Origin: Hyphomonadaceae bacterium UKL13-1
GTDB lineage: Bacteria > Pseudomonadota > Alphaproteobacteria > Caulobacterales > Aquidulcibacteraceae
Direction of reading: 5' to 3'
Assembly: GCA_001602435.1 (NCBI GenBank)
Contig: CP012156.1
Coordinates: 1,942,001-2,006,000, forward strand
DNA: 64,000 nt
The translations under genes and the position numbers were made by a program. Under the pieces are notes generated by a model, which was not told where the DNA came from, ran no database searches, and saw only the letters and a program-made list of their open reading frames with translations. Positions 8,840-16,808 of the stretch are shown piece after piece; positions within the stretch are counted from its first letter, which is position 1; every line of letters starts with the position of its first letter.

Positions 8840-9514
8840 ATGAGACAAATGGCCACACAAGCTCCCGCCTCCCCGCGTAAAACCGCCAAATCCGCCCCGC
8901 CGCGCGCGTGGCAGCGCATGTTGTCGGGCCGGCGTCTAGACCTGCTAGACCCCTCGCCTTTGGATATTGAGATTGAAGATATCGCCCATGGTCTTGCGCG
9001 GGTTGCGCGCTGGAATGGCCAAACAACGGGCGACCATGCCTTCTCGGTCGCCCAACACAGCCTGATTGTCGAAGAAATTGCGGCCTATATTGAGCCGAGC
9101 TTGACGCCCCAGCAACGCTTGATGGCGCTCCTCCATGATGCTCCTGAATATGTAGTCGGGGATATGATCAGCCCATTTAAAAACGCGCTGGGCGTCGATT
9201 ATCGCGCATTTGAGGACCGGTTGGAGCGCGCCGTCCATATCCGCTTCGGCCTGCCGCCCAAGACGCCTGCGCCGCTAAAGAAACTGATCAAGCGCGCCGA
9301 TCTTGCCTGCGCCTTTTTTGAAGCCACCCAGGTTGCGGGCTTTGGCCACGAGGAATCGGTGGGCTTTTTTGGCGCGCCGCCAGCTGGCCTAGCTATTACG
9401 ATTGACCCTTGGCCTGCCCGTCAGGCCCAAGCGGCCTATGTTGCCCGTCATCAGGCCTTGATCGCCGAAATTGACGGGCAAAACCTGCCCCAGCGGCACA
9501 AGAAAGTCGTGTAA
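8840..9514 (+). CDS. HD-domain hydrolase (YfbR-like)
   Basis: 224 residues. HD-superfamily phosphohydrolase: His in GDHAFSVAQHSLIVEE (about 68-83), HD in ALLHDAPEYVVGDMISPFK (about 103-121) and a later Asp (KRADLACAFFEAT, about 153). The HSL-x(n)-LLHD-x-E-x(4)-GD-x-x-SP arrangement matches 5'-deoxynucleotidase YfbR relatives. ATG 8840 or 8849 are both possible; neither has a strong ribosome site. The stop codon overlaps the next start (TAATG at 9512-9516), so it is translationally coupled to the phosphatase gene and sits in line with nadQ and nadABC, hinting at a nucleotide-salvage or NAD-linked role (inference). Confidence 0.85.
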   Translation: MRQMATQAPASPRKTAKSAPPRAWQRMLSGRRLDLLDPSPLDIEIEDIAHGLARVARWNGQTTGDHAFSVAQHSLIVEEIAAYIEPSLTPQQRLMALLHDAPEYVVGDMISPFKNALGVDYRAFEDRLERAVHIRFGLPPKTPAPLKKLIKRADLACAFFEATQVAGFGHEESVGFFGAPPAGLAITIDPWPARQAQAAYVARHQALIAEIDGQNLPQRHKKVV

Positions 9515-10035
9515 TGCCCTATATTTCAGTCTGTTCTCTCGCTTTGGTCCCGTCTACCGTCACGCGCTTACGGCCATGGGGCATGATCACACTTCTGGAC
9601 CCGACCAGCATGATTGAAACCCCTGCTGGCTTGTCGCCAGACACACATCTGAAGCTTGGCCTTAATGACGTTACTTATGTGCAAGAAGGCTTGATCACGC
9701 CCGCCGAAGCCCATGTCTCAGCCATTTTGGACCATGTGCAGGCGTGGGACCAGGCCGCACCTTTAGTCGTGCATTGTTGGGCTGGTGTCTCGCGTTCAAC
9801 GGCGTCTGCCTTTATGGCCGCTTGTGCCCTTAACCCTGACGTGCCCCCACTCAAAATCGCGCACTTCATCCGTGAGGCTTCACCGACTGCTACTCCCAAT
9901 CGCCTTTTAACCCGTTACGCCGATGATCTATTAGGTCGAGGTGGCGCGATGGTCGATGCGATTGACGCGATTGGCCGTGGCGAAGATTGTTGGGAAGGTG
10001 TAGCCTTCGATCTGCCAGCCCGGTGGGAGCCCTAA
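9514..10035 (+). CDS. Tyrosine-phosphatase-like protein
   Basis: 173 residues. The P-loop HCWAGVSRSTA (about residues 87-97) is the HCxxGxxR(S/T) signature of cysteine-dependent protein tyrosine phosphatases, with Cys88 nucleophile and Arg94. A conserved aspartate-rich stretch precedes it (LDHVQAWDQAAPLVV). The length fits the small, stand-alone bacterial predicted tyrosine phosphatase family. Translationally coupled to the HD hydrolase upstream by one shared base, and separated by a single base from nadQ downstream. Substrate unknown; a nucleotide or phosphoprotein substrate is equally possible. Confidence 0.85.
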   Translation: MPYISVCSLALVPSTVTRLRPWGMITLLDPTSMIETPAGLSPDTHLKLGLNDVTYVQEGLITPAEAHVSAILDHVQAWDQAAPLVVHCWAGVSRSTASAFMAACALNPDVPPLKIAHFIREASPTATPNRLLTRYADDLLGRGGAMVDAIDAIGRGEDCWEGVAFDLPARWEP

Positions 10036-10036
10036 T

Positions 10037-10993
10037 ATGAATGCTACGCCACGCGTCATTATCGGCCTATCCGCCGTCGTCGTGGCAGCCACCGGCAAGG
10101 GCCCTGAAGTTTTGTTGAGCGGCAGCCCGGGTGCAATCGGCCTGCCCTTTGGCAGCTTTGACCCAATCGGCCACCGCACGTTTGAACTGGCCGTGCGCGA
10201 CTTTGTGACCTCTCAAACAGGCTTCGCGCTTGGCTATGTCGAGCAGCTCTACACGTTTGGCGACAAAGGCCGCGAAGCCCCCGTGGCCGACATGGGCCAA
10301 TCCTCAGACGCCGATCGCGTGGTCTCCGTTGGCTATATTGCTTTGGCTGGCAGCATTGATGAGGGCCAGCGCCGAGCGGGCGTATGGGCGGACTGGTACC
10401 GGTTTTTTCCGTGGGAAGATCGTCGCAGCGAAGCAGGTTTGCGGGCCATCGATCTGCTCCTGCCGGACCTGAAGGCTTGGGCGACCACGACGGAGCGGCA
10501 AAGCCGTGTCGCCATGGCGTTTGGCCTGCATGGCCAGTCGTGGCAGGAATCCCAAGTGCTTGACCGGTTTGAGCTTCTGTATGAAGCGGGTCTTGTGCAA
10601 GAAGCCCAACGCGACCGCGCGAAGGGCCAAGCGTCCGCTGCGCCTGCGGCTGAGCGCACTTTTGTGGGCGAGCCACTGGTCTCCGATCACCGCCGTATCC
10701 TTGCCACCGCCATGGGCCGTTTACGCGCGAAAATCCGCTATCGCCCCATTGTTTTCGACTTGGCCCCTGCCCGCTTCACCTTGAGCGAATTGCAAGATTT
10801 GGTGGAGGCCTTGTGTGGCGTGAAACTGCACAAGCAAAACTTCCGCCGGACGCTCGAGCGCTCTGGCCTCGTCGAATCAACCGGCGCCATGCATGCTGAG
10901 ACCGGGGGCCGTCCCGCCATGCTATTCACGCGCAGCGCCACGAGCCGACAGGCAGGTGCATCGGGCCTAAGCCTACCGCTGGCAAAGCGCTAA
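10037..10993 (+). CDS. nadQ: NAD biosynthesis regulator NadQ (Nudix-like domain plus winged helix)
   Basis: 318 residues. The N-terminal half has a Nudix-like fold (VIIGLSAVVVAATGKGPEVLL..., FELAVRDFVTSQTGFALGYVEQLYTFGD) but no intact GX5EX7REUXEEXGU box, so it is probably a ligand sensor and not an enzyme. The C-terminal part has the winged-helix signature of NrtR/NadQ regulators: KLHKQNFRRTLERSGLVE followed by GGRPAMLF. Alphaproteobacterial NadQ represses de novo NAD genes. It lies directly upstream of nadABC in the same orientation, and two similar palindromes (11049-11071 and 11111-11133) stand between. ATG 10037 has gggag eight bases upstream. Confidence 0.85.
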   Translation: MNATPRVIIGLSAVVVAATGKGPEVLLSGSPGAIGLPFGSFDPIGHRTFELAVRDFVTSQTGFALGYVEQLYTFGDKGREAPVADMGQSSDADRVVSVGYIALAGSIDEGQRRAGVWADWYRFFPWEDRRSEAGLRAIDLLLPDLKAWATTTERQSRVAMAFGLHGQSWQESQVLDRFELLYEAGLVQEAQRDRAKGQASAAPAAERTFVGEPLVSDHRRILATAMGRLRAKIRYRPIVFDLAPARFTLSELQDLVEALCGVKLHKQNFRRTLERSGLVESTGAMHAETGGRPAMLFTRSATSRQAGASGLSLPLAKR

Positions 10994-11048
10994 ACCTTCC
11001 TCCAGCGATCTGTTTCAACACGCCACGTCGCTTTTCATTTGACAGACC

Positions 11049-11071
11049 CTTATGCTCACACTAAGTATAAG
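11049..11071 (+). promoter_or_regulatory. Candidate NadQ operator, distal box
   Basis: A 23-base imperfect palindrome with half-sites cttatgctca and ctaagtataag around a 2-base centre. It resembles the proximal box at 11111-11133 at most positions. Its placement between nadQ and nadA makes NadQ the natural ligand (inference). Confidence 0.65.
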
Positions 11072-11110
11072 CCCCTACGCCAAACACTGCTTTTGCCGAG
11101 GCGCAAGGCA

Positions 11111-11133
11111 CTAATGCTCAGTCTGAGTATTAG
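11111..11133 (+). promoter_or_regulatory. Candidate NadQ operator, proximal box
   Basis: A 23-base near-perfect palindrome, ctaatgctcag-t-ctgagtattag, with a single mismatched pair. It ends 17 bases before the nadA start and 5 bases before its Shine-Dalgarno sequence, so a bound repressor would block initiation. The start-to-start distance to the distal box is 62 bases, close to six helical turns, which would place two dimers on one face of the DNA. Confidence 0.72.
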
Positions 11134-11150
11134 TGGTCAGGAGAATGAAT

Positions 11151-12299
11151 ATGGCCGTTCTGGATTTAGGTTCGAAACCCGCTCGCGAAGTCAGCCCAGC
11201 TGCTGGCTCGCGCCAGCTTTCTCCCGCCGCTGCGCGCGGCCTCGTCTATGATGCCGCGGTCAAAGCAGAGACCGACCACCTCTATGAAATCGTGCGCCAT
11301 GTGATCTCGCCCTTGGAATGGCCAGCCTATGCCCCCTTGATCGCGGCCATCAACCGGCTGAAGAAAGAACGCGATGCCGTTATCTTGGCCCATAATTATA
11401 TGACGGCAGAAATCTTCAATTGCGTAGGCGATTTTCGCGGCGACAGTCTTGGCCTTGCGCGCGAAGCCGCCAAAGTTTCGGCCAAAGTGATTGTGCAAGG
11501 TGGCGTCCATTTCATGGCCGAAACCTCCAAAATCCTGTCGCCTCACAAAACTGTGCTGATCCCATCCTTGAAGGCTGGCTGCTCGCTGGCCGCGTCCATC
11601 ACAGGTGCCGATGTGCGCTTGATTAAGGCGCGTTATCCGGGTTTGCCTGTGGTCACCTATGTCAACACGACGGCGGAAGTAAAAGCCGAGAGCGACATTT
11701 GCTGCACGTCGTCCAATGCGATCCAAGTAGTCGAAACCATCGCGAAAGAATGGGGCGTGGATCAAGTCATTATGTTGCCGGACGAATATCTGGCCAAAAA
11801 TGTTGCCGCACAAACGGGCATCAAAATCATCTCCTGGAAGGGCAAATGCGAAGTGCATGAGCGCTTTACCGCCGATGATATTGCCGAGATCCGCGCCTCT
11901 CACCCCGGTGCCATCATTTTGGCGCACCCCGAATGTCCGCCTGAAGTCGTCGCAGCCTCTGACTTTACCGGCTCCACCGGCGCAATGAGCGACTATGTGC
12001 AGGATTACAAGCCGCAAAAAGTGGTTCTGATCACCGAATGCTCCATGAGCGACAATGTCGCCGTGGCCAATCCGGATGTGGAATTCATCAAGCCCTGCAA
12101 TCTATGCCCGCATATGAAGGTCATCACGCTGGAAGCCATTTATGATGCGCTGAAAGAGATGCGCTATGAGGTGGAAGTCGATCCTGATATTGCCGCGCGT
12201 GCCAAGCAAGCGGTTGACGCCATGTTGGCCATTCCCCCTGCCCCGGCTGGCAAATTCGATCCTACGCGCCAGGTCCCTGACTCTTTGGAATTGATCTGA
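11151..12299 (+). CDS. nadA: Quinolinate synthase
   Basis: 382 residues. Condenses iminoaspartate with dihydroxyacetone phosphate to quinolinate using a [4Fe-4S] cluster. Conserved landmarks: LAHNYMTAEI, GDSLGLAREAAK, VHFMAETSKIL, LKAGCSLAAS (cluster Cys about 144), VTYVNTTAEVKAESDICCTSSNA, AHPECPPEVV, ITECSMSDN and CNLCPHMK with the remaining cluster cysteines. The N-terminus is about 30 residues longer than compact homologues. ATG 11151 is chosen because aggaga at 11139-11144 stands six bases away; ATG 11145 and GTG 11133 are less well placed. First gene of nadABC; likely repressed by NadQ through the two boxes upstream. Confidence 0.96.
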   Translation: MAVLDLGSKPAREVSPAAGSRQLSPAAARGLVYDAAVKAETDHLYEIVRHVISPLEWPAYAPLIAAINRLKKERDAVILAHNYMTAEIFNCVGDFRGDSLGLAREAAKVSAKVIVQGGVHFMAETSKILSPHKTVLIPSLKAGCSLAASITGADVRLIKARYPGLPVVTYVNTTAEVKAESDICCTSSNAIQVVETIAKEWGVDQVIMLPDEYLAKNVAAQTGIKIISWKGKCEVHERFTADDIAEIRASHPGAIILAHPECPPEVVAASDFTGSTGAMSDYVQDYKPQKVVLITECSMSDNVAVANPDVEFIKPCNLCPHMKVITLEAIYDALKEMRYEVEVDPDIAARAKQAVDAMLAIPPAPAGKFDPTRQVPDSLELI

Positions 12300-12300
12300 C

Positions 12301-13800
12301 GTGGACACACAACGCCTGAAGGACGGTAGCGTCCTGATCATCGGAGCAGGTCTGGCTGGCCTGTTCCTTGCCCTGAAACTTGCGCCGCGCCCGTGCGTGG
12401 TGGTCTCGCCAGCGCCTTTTGGGGAAGCAGCGTCAAGTGCTTGGGCGCAAGGCGGGCTCGCTGCGGCCCTCGCCCCAGAAGATAGTGCGCAAAGCCATGC
12501 GAAGGATACAATCGCGGCTGGCGCAGGCTTGGTGGACCCAATTGTCGCCATGCTGATCGCCAAGGACGGGCCAGCGCGGGTGCGTGACCTGTTAGACTTG
12601 GGCGTTGCCTTTGATCGCCATGAAGATGGCAGTCTCGCCCTTTCCTTGGAAGCTGCCCACAGCCATGCCCGCGTGGCACGCGTTGCCGGCGATTTGGCTG
12701 GCCGCGAGATCATGGCCAATCTGATCAAAGCGGTCCGGGCATGCGATCACATCACCTTGGTTGAAGGCGTTGCTGCGCGTGCCCTTTTGCAAACCGAAAC
12801 AGGGCGCATCGGCGGCGTTTTGGCCATGAATGGCAAGCCGATCCGCTTGGAGGCCGAAGAAACCGTGCTGGCCACAGGCGGCTCCGGCGGCTTGTTCCGC
12901 GTGACAACAAATCCGGTGGAAGCAGCCGGCCAAGGCTTAGGCATGGCGGCGCGTGCTGGCGCGCTTGTTGCGGACGCTGAATTCATCCAATTCCACCCCA
13001 CCGCCATGGATTTAGCGCGAGACCCTGCCCCCTTGGCGACCGAAGCCCTTCGGGGTGACGGCGCACAATTGGTCAATCAAGACGGCACACCTTTCATGGC
13101 AGGCTATCATCATCTCGGCGACCTTGCGCCGCGCGATACGGTAGCCCGTGCGGTGGCAAGCGAGATTAAGGCTGGTCGGGGCGCTTATTTGGATTGCCGC
13201 GGCGCCATTGGGGCTGGCTTCCCGGAACATTTCCCGACTGTCTTTGCGGCCTGTGCGGCTGCGGGGATTGACCCTCGCGCCGACCTCATCCCGATTGCCC
13301 CGGCGGCCCATTATCATATGGGCGGCATTGTGACCGATGTTTGGGGCAAAACCACGTTGGACGGCCTTTCTGCCATTGGAGAATGTGCTTCTACGGGTGT
13401 GCATGGCGCCAATCGATTGGCCTCTAACTCGCTTCTTGAAGCCGTGGTGTTTGCCCATCGGGTTGCTGAACGCCTGCGCGACGCGACTTCCGGTGGAACG
13501 GCAGGCGGCGACGCCCCCACGATCTCGCCCTTGCCCAAAGACGCCTTGCAGTTTCTGCGGACCGAAATGACCGCCAAAGCCGGTGTGGTGCGCGATGCAG
13601 CGGGCCTGACGAGCCTCGTCTCGACCATCGAAGATCTGAAGGCTCAGCATGGCCGCACCAATGAATTGATCACCGCAGGACTGATTGCGAAAGGCGCCTT
13701 GGCCCGCCAAGAAAGCCGCGGCGGCCATTATCGCAGCGACTTCCCGAAAGAACACAATCCTGCCAAGCGCAGCTTCGTCACCCTGGATTTAACCCGATGA
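12301..13800 (+). CDS. nadB: L-aspartate oxidase
   Basis: 499 residues. FAD enzyme oxidising L-aspartate to iminoaspartate, the substrate of NadA. Shows the FAD-binding VLIIGAGLAGLFLALKLAP at the N-terminus, SSAWAQGGLAAALAPEDS, THDR-type region EAAHSHARVARVAGD, LATGGSGGLFRVTTNP, EFIQFHPTA, and AAHYHMGGIVTDVWGKT with GECASTGVHGANRLASNSLLEA. The start is GTG 12301, one base after the nadA stop. The stop overlaps nadC by four bases (ATGA). C-terminal helical domain shorter than in enteric enzymes but complete. Confidence 0.97.
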   Translation: MDTQRLKDGSVLIIGAGLAGLFLALKLAPRPCVVVSPAPFGEAASSAWAQGGLAAALAPEDSAQSHAKDTIAAGAGLVDPIVAMLIAKDGPARVRDLLDLGVAFDRHEDGSLALSLEAAHSHARVARVAGDLAGREIMANLIKAVRACDHITLVEGVAARALLQTETGRIGGVLAMNGKPIRLEAEETVLATGGSGGLFRVTTNPVEAAGQGLGMAARAGALVADAEFIQFHPTAMDLARDPAPLATEALRGDGAQLVNQDGTPFMAGYHHLGDLAPRDTVARAVASEIKAGRGAYLDCRGAIGAGFPEHFPTVFAACAAAGIDPRADLIPIAPAAHYHMGGIVTDVWGKTTLDGLSAIGECASTGVHGANRLASNSLLEAVVFAHRVAERLRDATSGGTAGGDAPTISPLPKDALQFLRTEMTAKAGVVRDAAGLTSLVSTIEDLKAQHGRTNELITAGLIAKGALARQESRGGHYRSDFPKEHNPAKRSFVTLDLTR

Positions 13801-14639
13801 CCTTCTTACCCGATGTGGTGCTAGAGCCGATTGTTCGCTTGGCGCTTGGCGAAGATTTGGGGCGGGCTGGCGATGTCACGACGCTGGCGACCGTCGACCC
13901 TGACCTTGAGGTGCACTGGGTGTTGCGGGCACGCAGCGCAGGAATTTTGGCGGGATTGGATGCCGCCACGCTGACCCTGCGCCTGATTGATCCAGCAGCC
14001 GTCTTACAGCCGCACCTGAAAGAAGGTGCCGTCCTCGCCGCTGGCGATGTGATCGCCACCTTGCACGGCAAAGCCCAAAGCCTGTTGATGGCCGAGCGCG
14101 TCATGCTTAACTTCCTAGGCCCCTTGTCAGGCATTGCGAGCCTAACGGCCCGCTATGTCGAGGCGGTAAAGGGCACCAACGCCAAAATTACCTGCACGCG
14201 CAAAACGACACCGGGCCTGCGCGCGCTTCAAAAGAAAGCGGTGCGTTTAGGCGGCGGATCTAACCACCGATTTGGCTTGGATGATGCCATCCTGATTAAG
14301 GACAATCATGTGGCCGCAGCAGGGGGGATTGTGCCCGCTTTGACCCGTGCCAAAGCCTATGGCGGCCATTTGTTGCCCATCGAAGTGGAAGTCGATAGCC
14401 TCCAACAATTGGAAGAGGCCCTGCCCTTTGCCCCCACTTGCATCATGTTGGATAATTTCAGCTTGGCCGATTTGAAGACGGCTGTGGCACGCGTGGCGGG
14501 GGCTGTCACCTTGGAAGCATCCGGTGGGGTCAATTTGACGACCGTGGCCGATATCGCAGCTACGGGGGTGGATTATATCTCGGTCGGGGCCCTCACCCAC
14601 TCGGCCCCCTGCCTCGATTTAGGGTTGGATGAGGCCTAA
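13797..14639 (+). CDS. nadC: Nicotinate-nucleotide pyrophosphorylase (carboxylating)
   Basis: 280 residues. Converts quinolinate and PRPP to nicotinate mononucleotide. Signatures: ALGEDLGRAGDVTT, MAERVMLNFLGPLSGIASLT, the substrate-binding TCTRKTTPGLRALQKKAVRLGG, HRFGLDDAILIKDNH, and EVEVDSLQQLEEAL with EASGGVNLTTVADIAATGVDYISVGALTHS at the C-terminal half. ATGA overlap with nadB indicates translational coupling. Its stop codon overlaps that of the convergent membrane-protein gene by four bases (14636-14639, CTAA). Confidence 0.97.
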   Translation: MTFLPDVVLEPIVRLALGEDLGRAGDVTTLATVDPDLEVHWVLRARSAGILAGLDAATLTLRLIDPAAVLQPHLKEGAVLAAGDVIATLHGKAQSLLMAERVMLNFLGPLSGIASLTARYVEAVKGTNAKITCTRKTTPGLRALQKKAVRLGGGSNHRFGLDDAILIKDNHVAAAGGIVPALTRAKAYGGHLLPIEVEVDSLQQLEEALPFAPTCIMLDNFSLADLKTAVARVAGAVTLEASGGVNLTTVADIAATGVDYISVGALTHSAPCLDLGLDEA

Positions 14640-15088
14640 CCCGGACGTCGCGCCAAAAAGACTCCGCAGACCATCAACAGCAAGCCAAGTGCCCGTGTCA
14701 GCGTCAAAGGATAACGCTGCGCTCCAAACAGCGCGAAATGATCAATCGCGGTCGCGCTGACCAATTGGCCGAGCAGAACCAAAAAGATCGCATTACCGAC
14801 CCCGATGCGGGGCGCGGAGAGAGTCACGGACAGGACGTAAAAGGCAACCAAAAACCCACCGAGCCAAAAGCCAAAGGGTGCGACGGGTCTAAACGGATTG
14901 GTGGTGCCGGTCGCCAGAACAATTAAGCCCGTGGAGATGGTGCCGACAATGAACAGCACAAAGGCTGCGGCCACGGGGCTGCCAAGGCGCAGGCCTAGGC
15001 CACTATTGAGCGCAGCCATAATGGGAATGCCAAAACCCGCTAACAACATCAGGACCGAGAGCCAGACGGGTGCTGCTCCGCCACTCAT
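14636..15088 (-). CDS. YdcZ/DMT-superfamily small membrane protein
   Basis: 150 residues with five hydrophobic helices and few charged residues. The pattern (NSGLGLRLGSPVAAAFVLFIVGT, GFWLGGFLVAFYVLSVTLSAPRIG, AIFLVLLGQLVSATAIDHFALFG, RALGLLLMVCGVFLARR) matches DUF606/YdcZ relatives of the drug/metabolite transporter superfamily. Substrate unknown. ATG 15088 overlaps the tautomerase stop (ATGA), so it is translationally coupled to that gene; a longer frame starting at 15133 inside the tautomerase gene is unlikely. Confidence 0.88.
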   Translation of the reverse strand: MSGGAAPVWLSVLMLLAGFGIPIMAALNSGLGLRLGSPVAAAFVLFIVGTISTGLIVLATGTTNPFRPVAPFGFWLGGFLVAFYVLSVTLSAPRIGVGNAIFLVLLGQLVSATAIDHFALFGAQRYPLTLTRALGLLLMVCGVFLARRPG

Positions 15089-15285
15089 CCCCCAGCGCGC
15101 CTTTGGGTGACGGTCTTGCCGCCAATTCCCCAATTATCGGTTTCCACTTCGTCGATAATGACCACCGTTGTGTCTGGGTTTTTGTTGAGTTCAACGCGCA
15201 ACAGCTCGGTAACGCCTGCAATCAAGGCGGCCTTCTTTTCAGCGGTCAGTCCGTCGGGGGTCACTTTGATGTTCACAAAGGGCAT
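15085..15285 (-). CDS. 4-oxalocrotonate tautomerase-family enzyme
   Basis: 66 residues. Begins Met-Pro-Phe-Val-Asn-Ile-Lys-Val; after Met removal Pro1 is the catalytic base of this family. Other marks are GLTAEKKAALIAGVTELLR, NPDTTVVIIDEVETDNWGIGG and a Thr/Arg-rich tail. ATG 15285 is preferred over ATG 15291 because aaaagga stands seven bases before it and because it places Pro directly after Met. It probably forms a small transcript with the alpha/beta hydrolase upstream (27-base gap) and the membrane protein downstream. Physiological substrate unknown. Confidence 0.9.
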   Translation of the reverse strand: MPFVNIKVTPDGLTAEKKAALIAGVTELLRVELNKNPDTTVVIIDEVETDNWGIGGKTVTQRRAGG

Positions 15286-15312
15286 GATCATTCCTTTTCA
15301 GGGAACCATGCT

Positions 15313-16200
15313 CTAATGGTTCGGGCCGCTCGGCAAGGCCTTCACAAAGGCCAAAAACGACGCTTGAAACACGACCGGGTCTTCCAGAAAGGCGGCATGG
15401 CTGCCTTTGAAGAATTCCACCTTTGCCTGCGGGATCGTTTCCACCGCGCGCTTGGACCTTGACCACGCGACGATTTGATCGGACTTAGCCCAAGCAAATA
15501 GCACGGGCAGTTTAAGTGCCTGCGCTCGTGTCCTTAGATCAGTATCGGCTTCACCAAAACTGCGCCAAGCCTGTACAAGGATCGGTGCCATTACCGACCC
15601 TGCCGCGACGATGCGCGCGCGCTGCTCCTGCGCGGGCTTCCCCGACAAAACCAGCCGATAATAAAGGCCAAATGCCCAAGGAAACCAGCGCGCGCCGCGG
15701 GCCCCGGCCTCAAAGAAACTGACCAACAGCTTGATTACCGCTGCCGCTAAAGGATCAAGCGGTGCCAGTCCACCAGGATTGCAAAGAACCAAGGCGCGTA
15801 TGGCTTCTGGCTTTTCGAGGGCGGCGATCAATGCTGCTGCCCCACCTATGGAATTGCCAATGACAACGGGTTTTGCGTCGCCAAACAAGACAGGAATGAG
15901 GTCGTTTAGAACGGCAGCATAACGTGTGGCGCTGGCTGGCTGACCCGATGCATCGGGTGGGCTTGCGCCATGACCGGGCCAGTCGACACAAACCAATTCA
16001 AAACCCAAGGGCACCAAGGCGTCGACAAGGCTTTCGAAATCACGGCCGCCATGCGCCGTCGCGTGCAAACACAAGACCGGAAGCCCTGCACCCCGTCGCG
16101 CAATTGCGACATTCGTTCCTGCGGCTTCTACCAAGTCATAGGGCGGCTGAACGCCAATGGCGCGACGAAATTGACTGACTGGCAGAAAAGATTGGTTCAT
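15313..16200 (-). CDS. Alpha/beta-fold hydrolase
   Basis: 295 residues. Typical fold markers: oxyanion region CLHATAHGGRDF, DWPGHGASPPD, nucleophile elbow VIGNSIGGAA (Ser about 119), acid region FAWAKSDQIV, and catalytic His in FKGSHAAFLEDP. The absence of a signal peptide indicates a cytosolic esterase or C-C hydrolase. Divergent from a TetR regulator across a perfect 22-bp palindrome only 8 bases from the start, so it is the likely target of that repressor, and its substrate may be the inducer (inference). ATG 16200 is used. Confidence 0.88.
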   Translation of the reverse strand: MNQSFLPVSQFRRAIGVQPPYDLVEAAGTNVAIARRGAGLPVLCLHATAHGGRDFESLVDALVPLGFELVCVDWPGHGASPPDASGQPASATRYAAVLNDLIPVLFGDAKPVVIGNSIGGAAALIAALEKPEAIRALVLCNPGGLAPLDPLAAAVIKLLVSFFEAGARGARWFPWAFGLYYRLVLSGKPAQEQRARIVAAGSVMAPILVQAWRSFGEADTDLRTRAQALKLPVLFAWAKSDQIVAWSRSKRAVETIPQAKVEFFKGSHAAFLEDPVVFQASFLAFVKALPSGPNH

Positions 16201-16207
16201 GCTCAAT

Positions 16208-16229
16208 TAAGTGATATATATATCACTTA
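16208..16229. promoter_or_regulatory. Perfect 22-bp palindromic operator between hydrolase and TetR genes
   Basis: The half-site taagtgatata at 16208-16218 is followed directly by its exact reverse complement at 16219-16229. It lies between the divergent starts at 16200 (minus) and 16254 (plus), the usual place for an autoregulating TetR-family repressor to bind. The central ATATATAT could also overlap a -10 element. Confidence 0.8.
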
Positions 16230-16253
16230 TTGTCAAGCAGGAGGTCTCAAGCC

Positions 16254-16790
16254 GTGAAAAGTCGCAAATCGGGGCGATCCGAACTCCTCAAGGCTGCACA
16301 GCTGGAATTTGAAGAACAGGGCTTTGACGGCACCCAAACCAATGCCATTGCCCGACGTGCGGGCTATGCTCCACAAACCTTCTACCGGCACTTTCCCGAC
16401 AAAAGGGCAATATTTCTTGCGATCTATTTAGATTGGGCCGAGGCTGAGGCCCAAGCTTTGGCTAAAGCTGACACTGTCCCGGCGATGATCGATACGCTCT
16501 TAGACCATCATATCGCGCACCGTTTGTTTCGCCGCTCCCTGCGACATCTAACGGCAATTGATCCAGAGATTGCCGCTGTTCGAGCGCAGACACGACAACA
16601 GCAAATGGGTGCCATCACCGCCCGCTTCCCACACCTTGCCGCAATTGAAGCACTCACCCTGATCTTCACGCTCGAACGTCTGTGCGATGCCTGGGCGGAG
16701 GGGGAGTTTGAGGCTTGCGGGATCTCGCGCGAGGCCGCGCGCGCGCACATGAGTACGATCCTAATGAGCGCCTTGCGAGTAGCGCCATAG
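16254..16790 (+). CDS. TetR-family transcriptional regulator
   Basis: 178 residues. The N-terminal HTH is clear: RSELLKAAQLEFEEQGFDGTQTNAIARRAGYAPQTFYRHFPDKRAIFLAIYLDW, about residues 7-60, with the family's 'FYRHFPDK' signature. The C-terminal ligand domain is short and all-helical, with no recognisable effector motif. GTG 16254 is chosen because aggagg stands about eight bases upstream. A perfect palindrome sits between this gene and the alpha/beta hydrolase gene, suggesting repression of both. Confidence 0.92.
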   Translation: MKSRKSGRSELLKAAQLEFEEQGFDGTQTNAIARRAGYAPQTFYRHFPDKRAIFLAIYLDWAEAEAQALAKADTVPAMIDTLLDHHIAHRLFRRSLRHLTAIDPEIAAVRAQTRQQQMGAITARFPHLAAIEALTLIFTLERLCDAWAEGEFEACGISREAARAHMSTILMSALRVAP

Positions 16791-16808
16791 ATGGGTTAGT
16801 CAGCGGCG

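Noticed and set aside
10059..10690. Minus-strand frames opposite nadQ
   Set aside because: Arg/Pro/Gln-rich antisense frames; nadQ on the plus strand has a coherent Nudix-like and winged-helix sequence.
11166..12017. Long minus-strand open frame of 283 codons opposite nadA
   Set aside because: Antisense shadow of nadA: plus-strand frame has full family signatures, while the opposite frame is His/Gly/Arg-rich with no domain.
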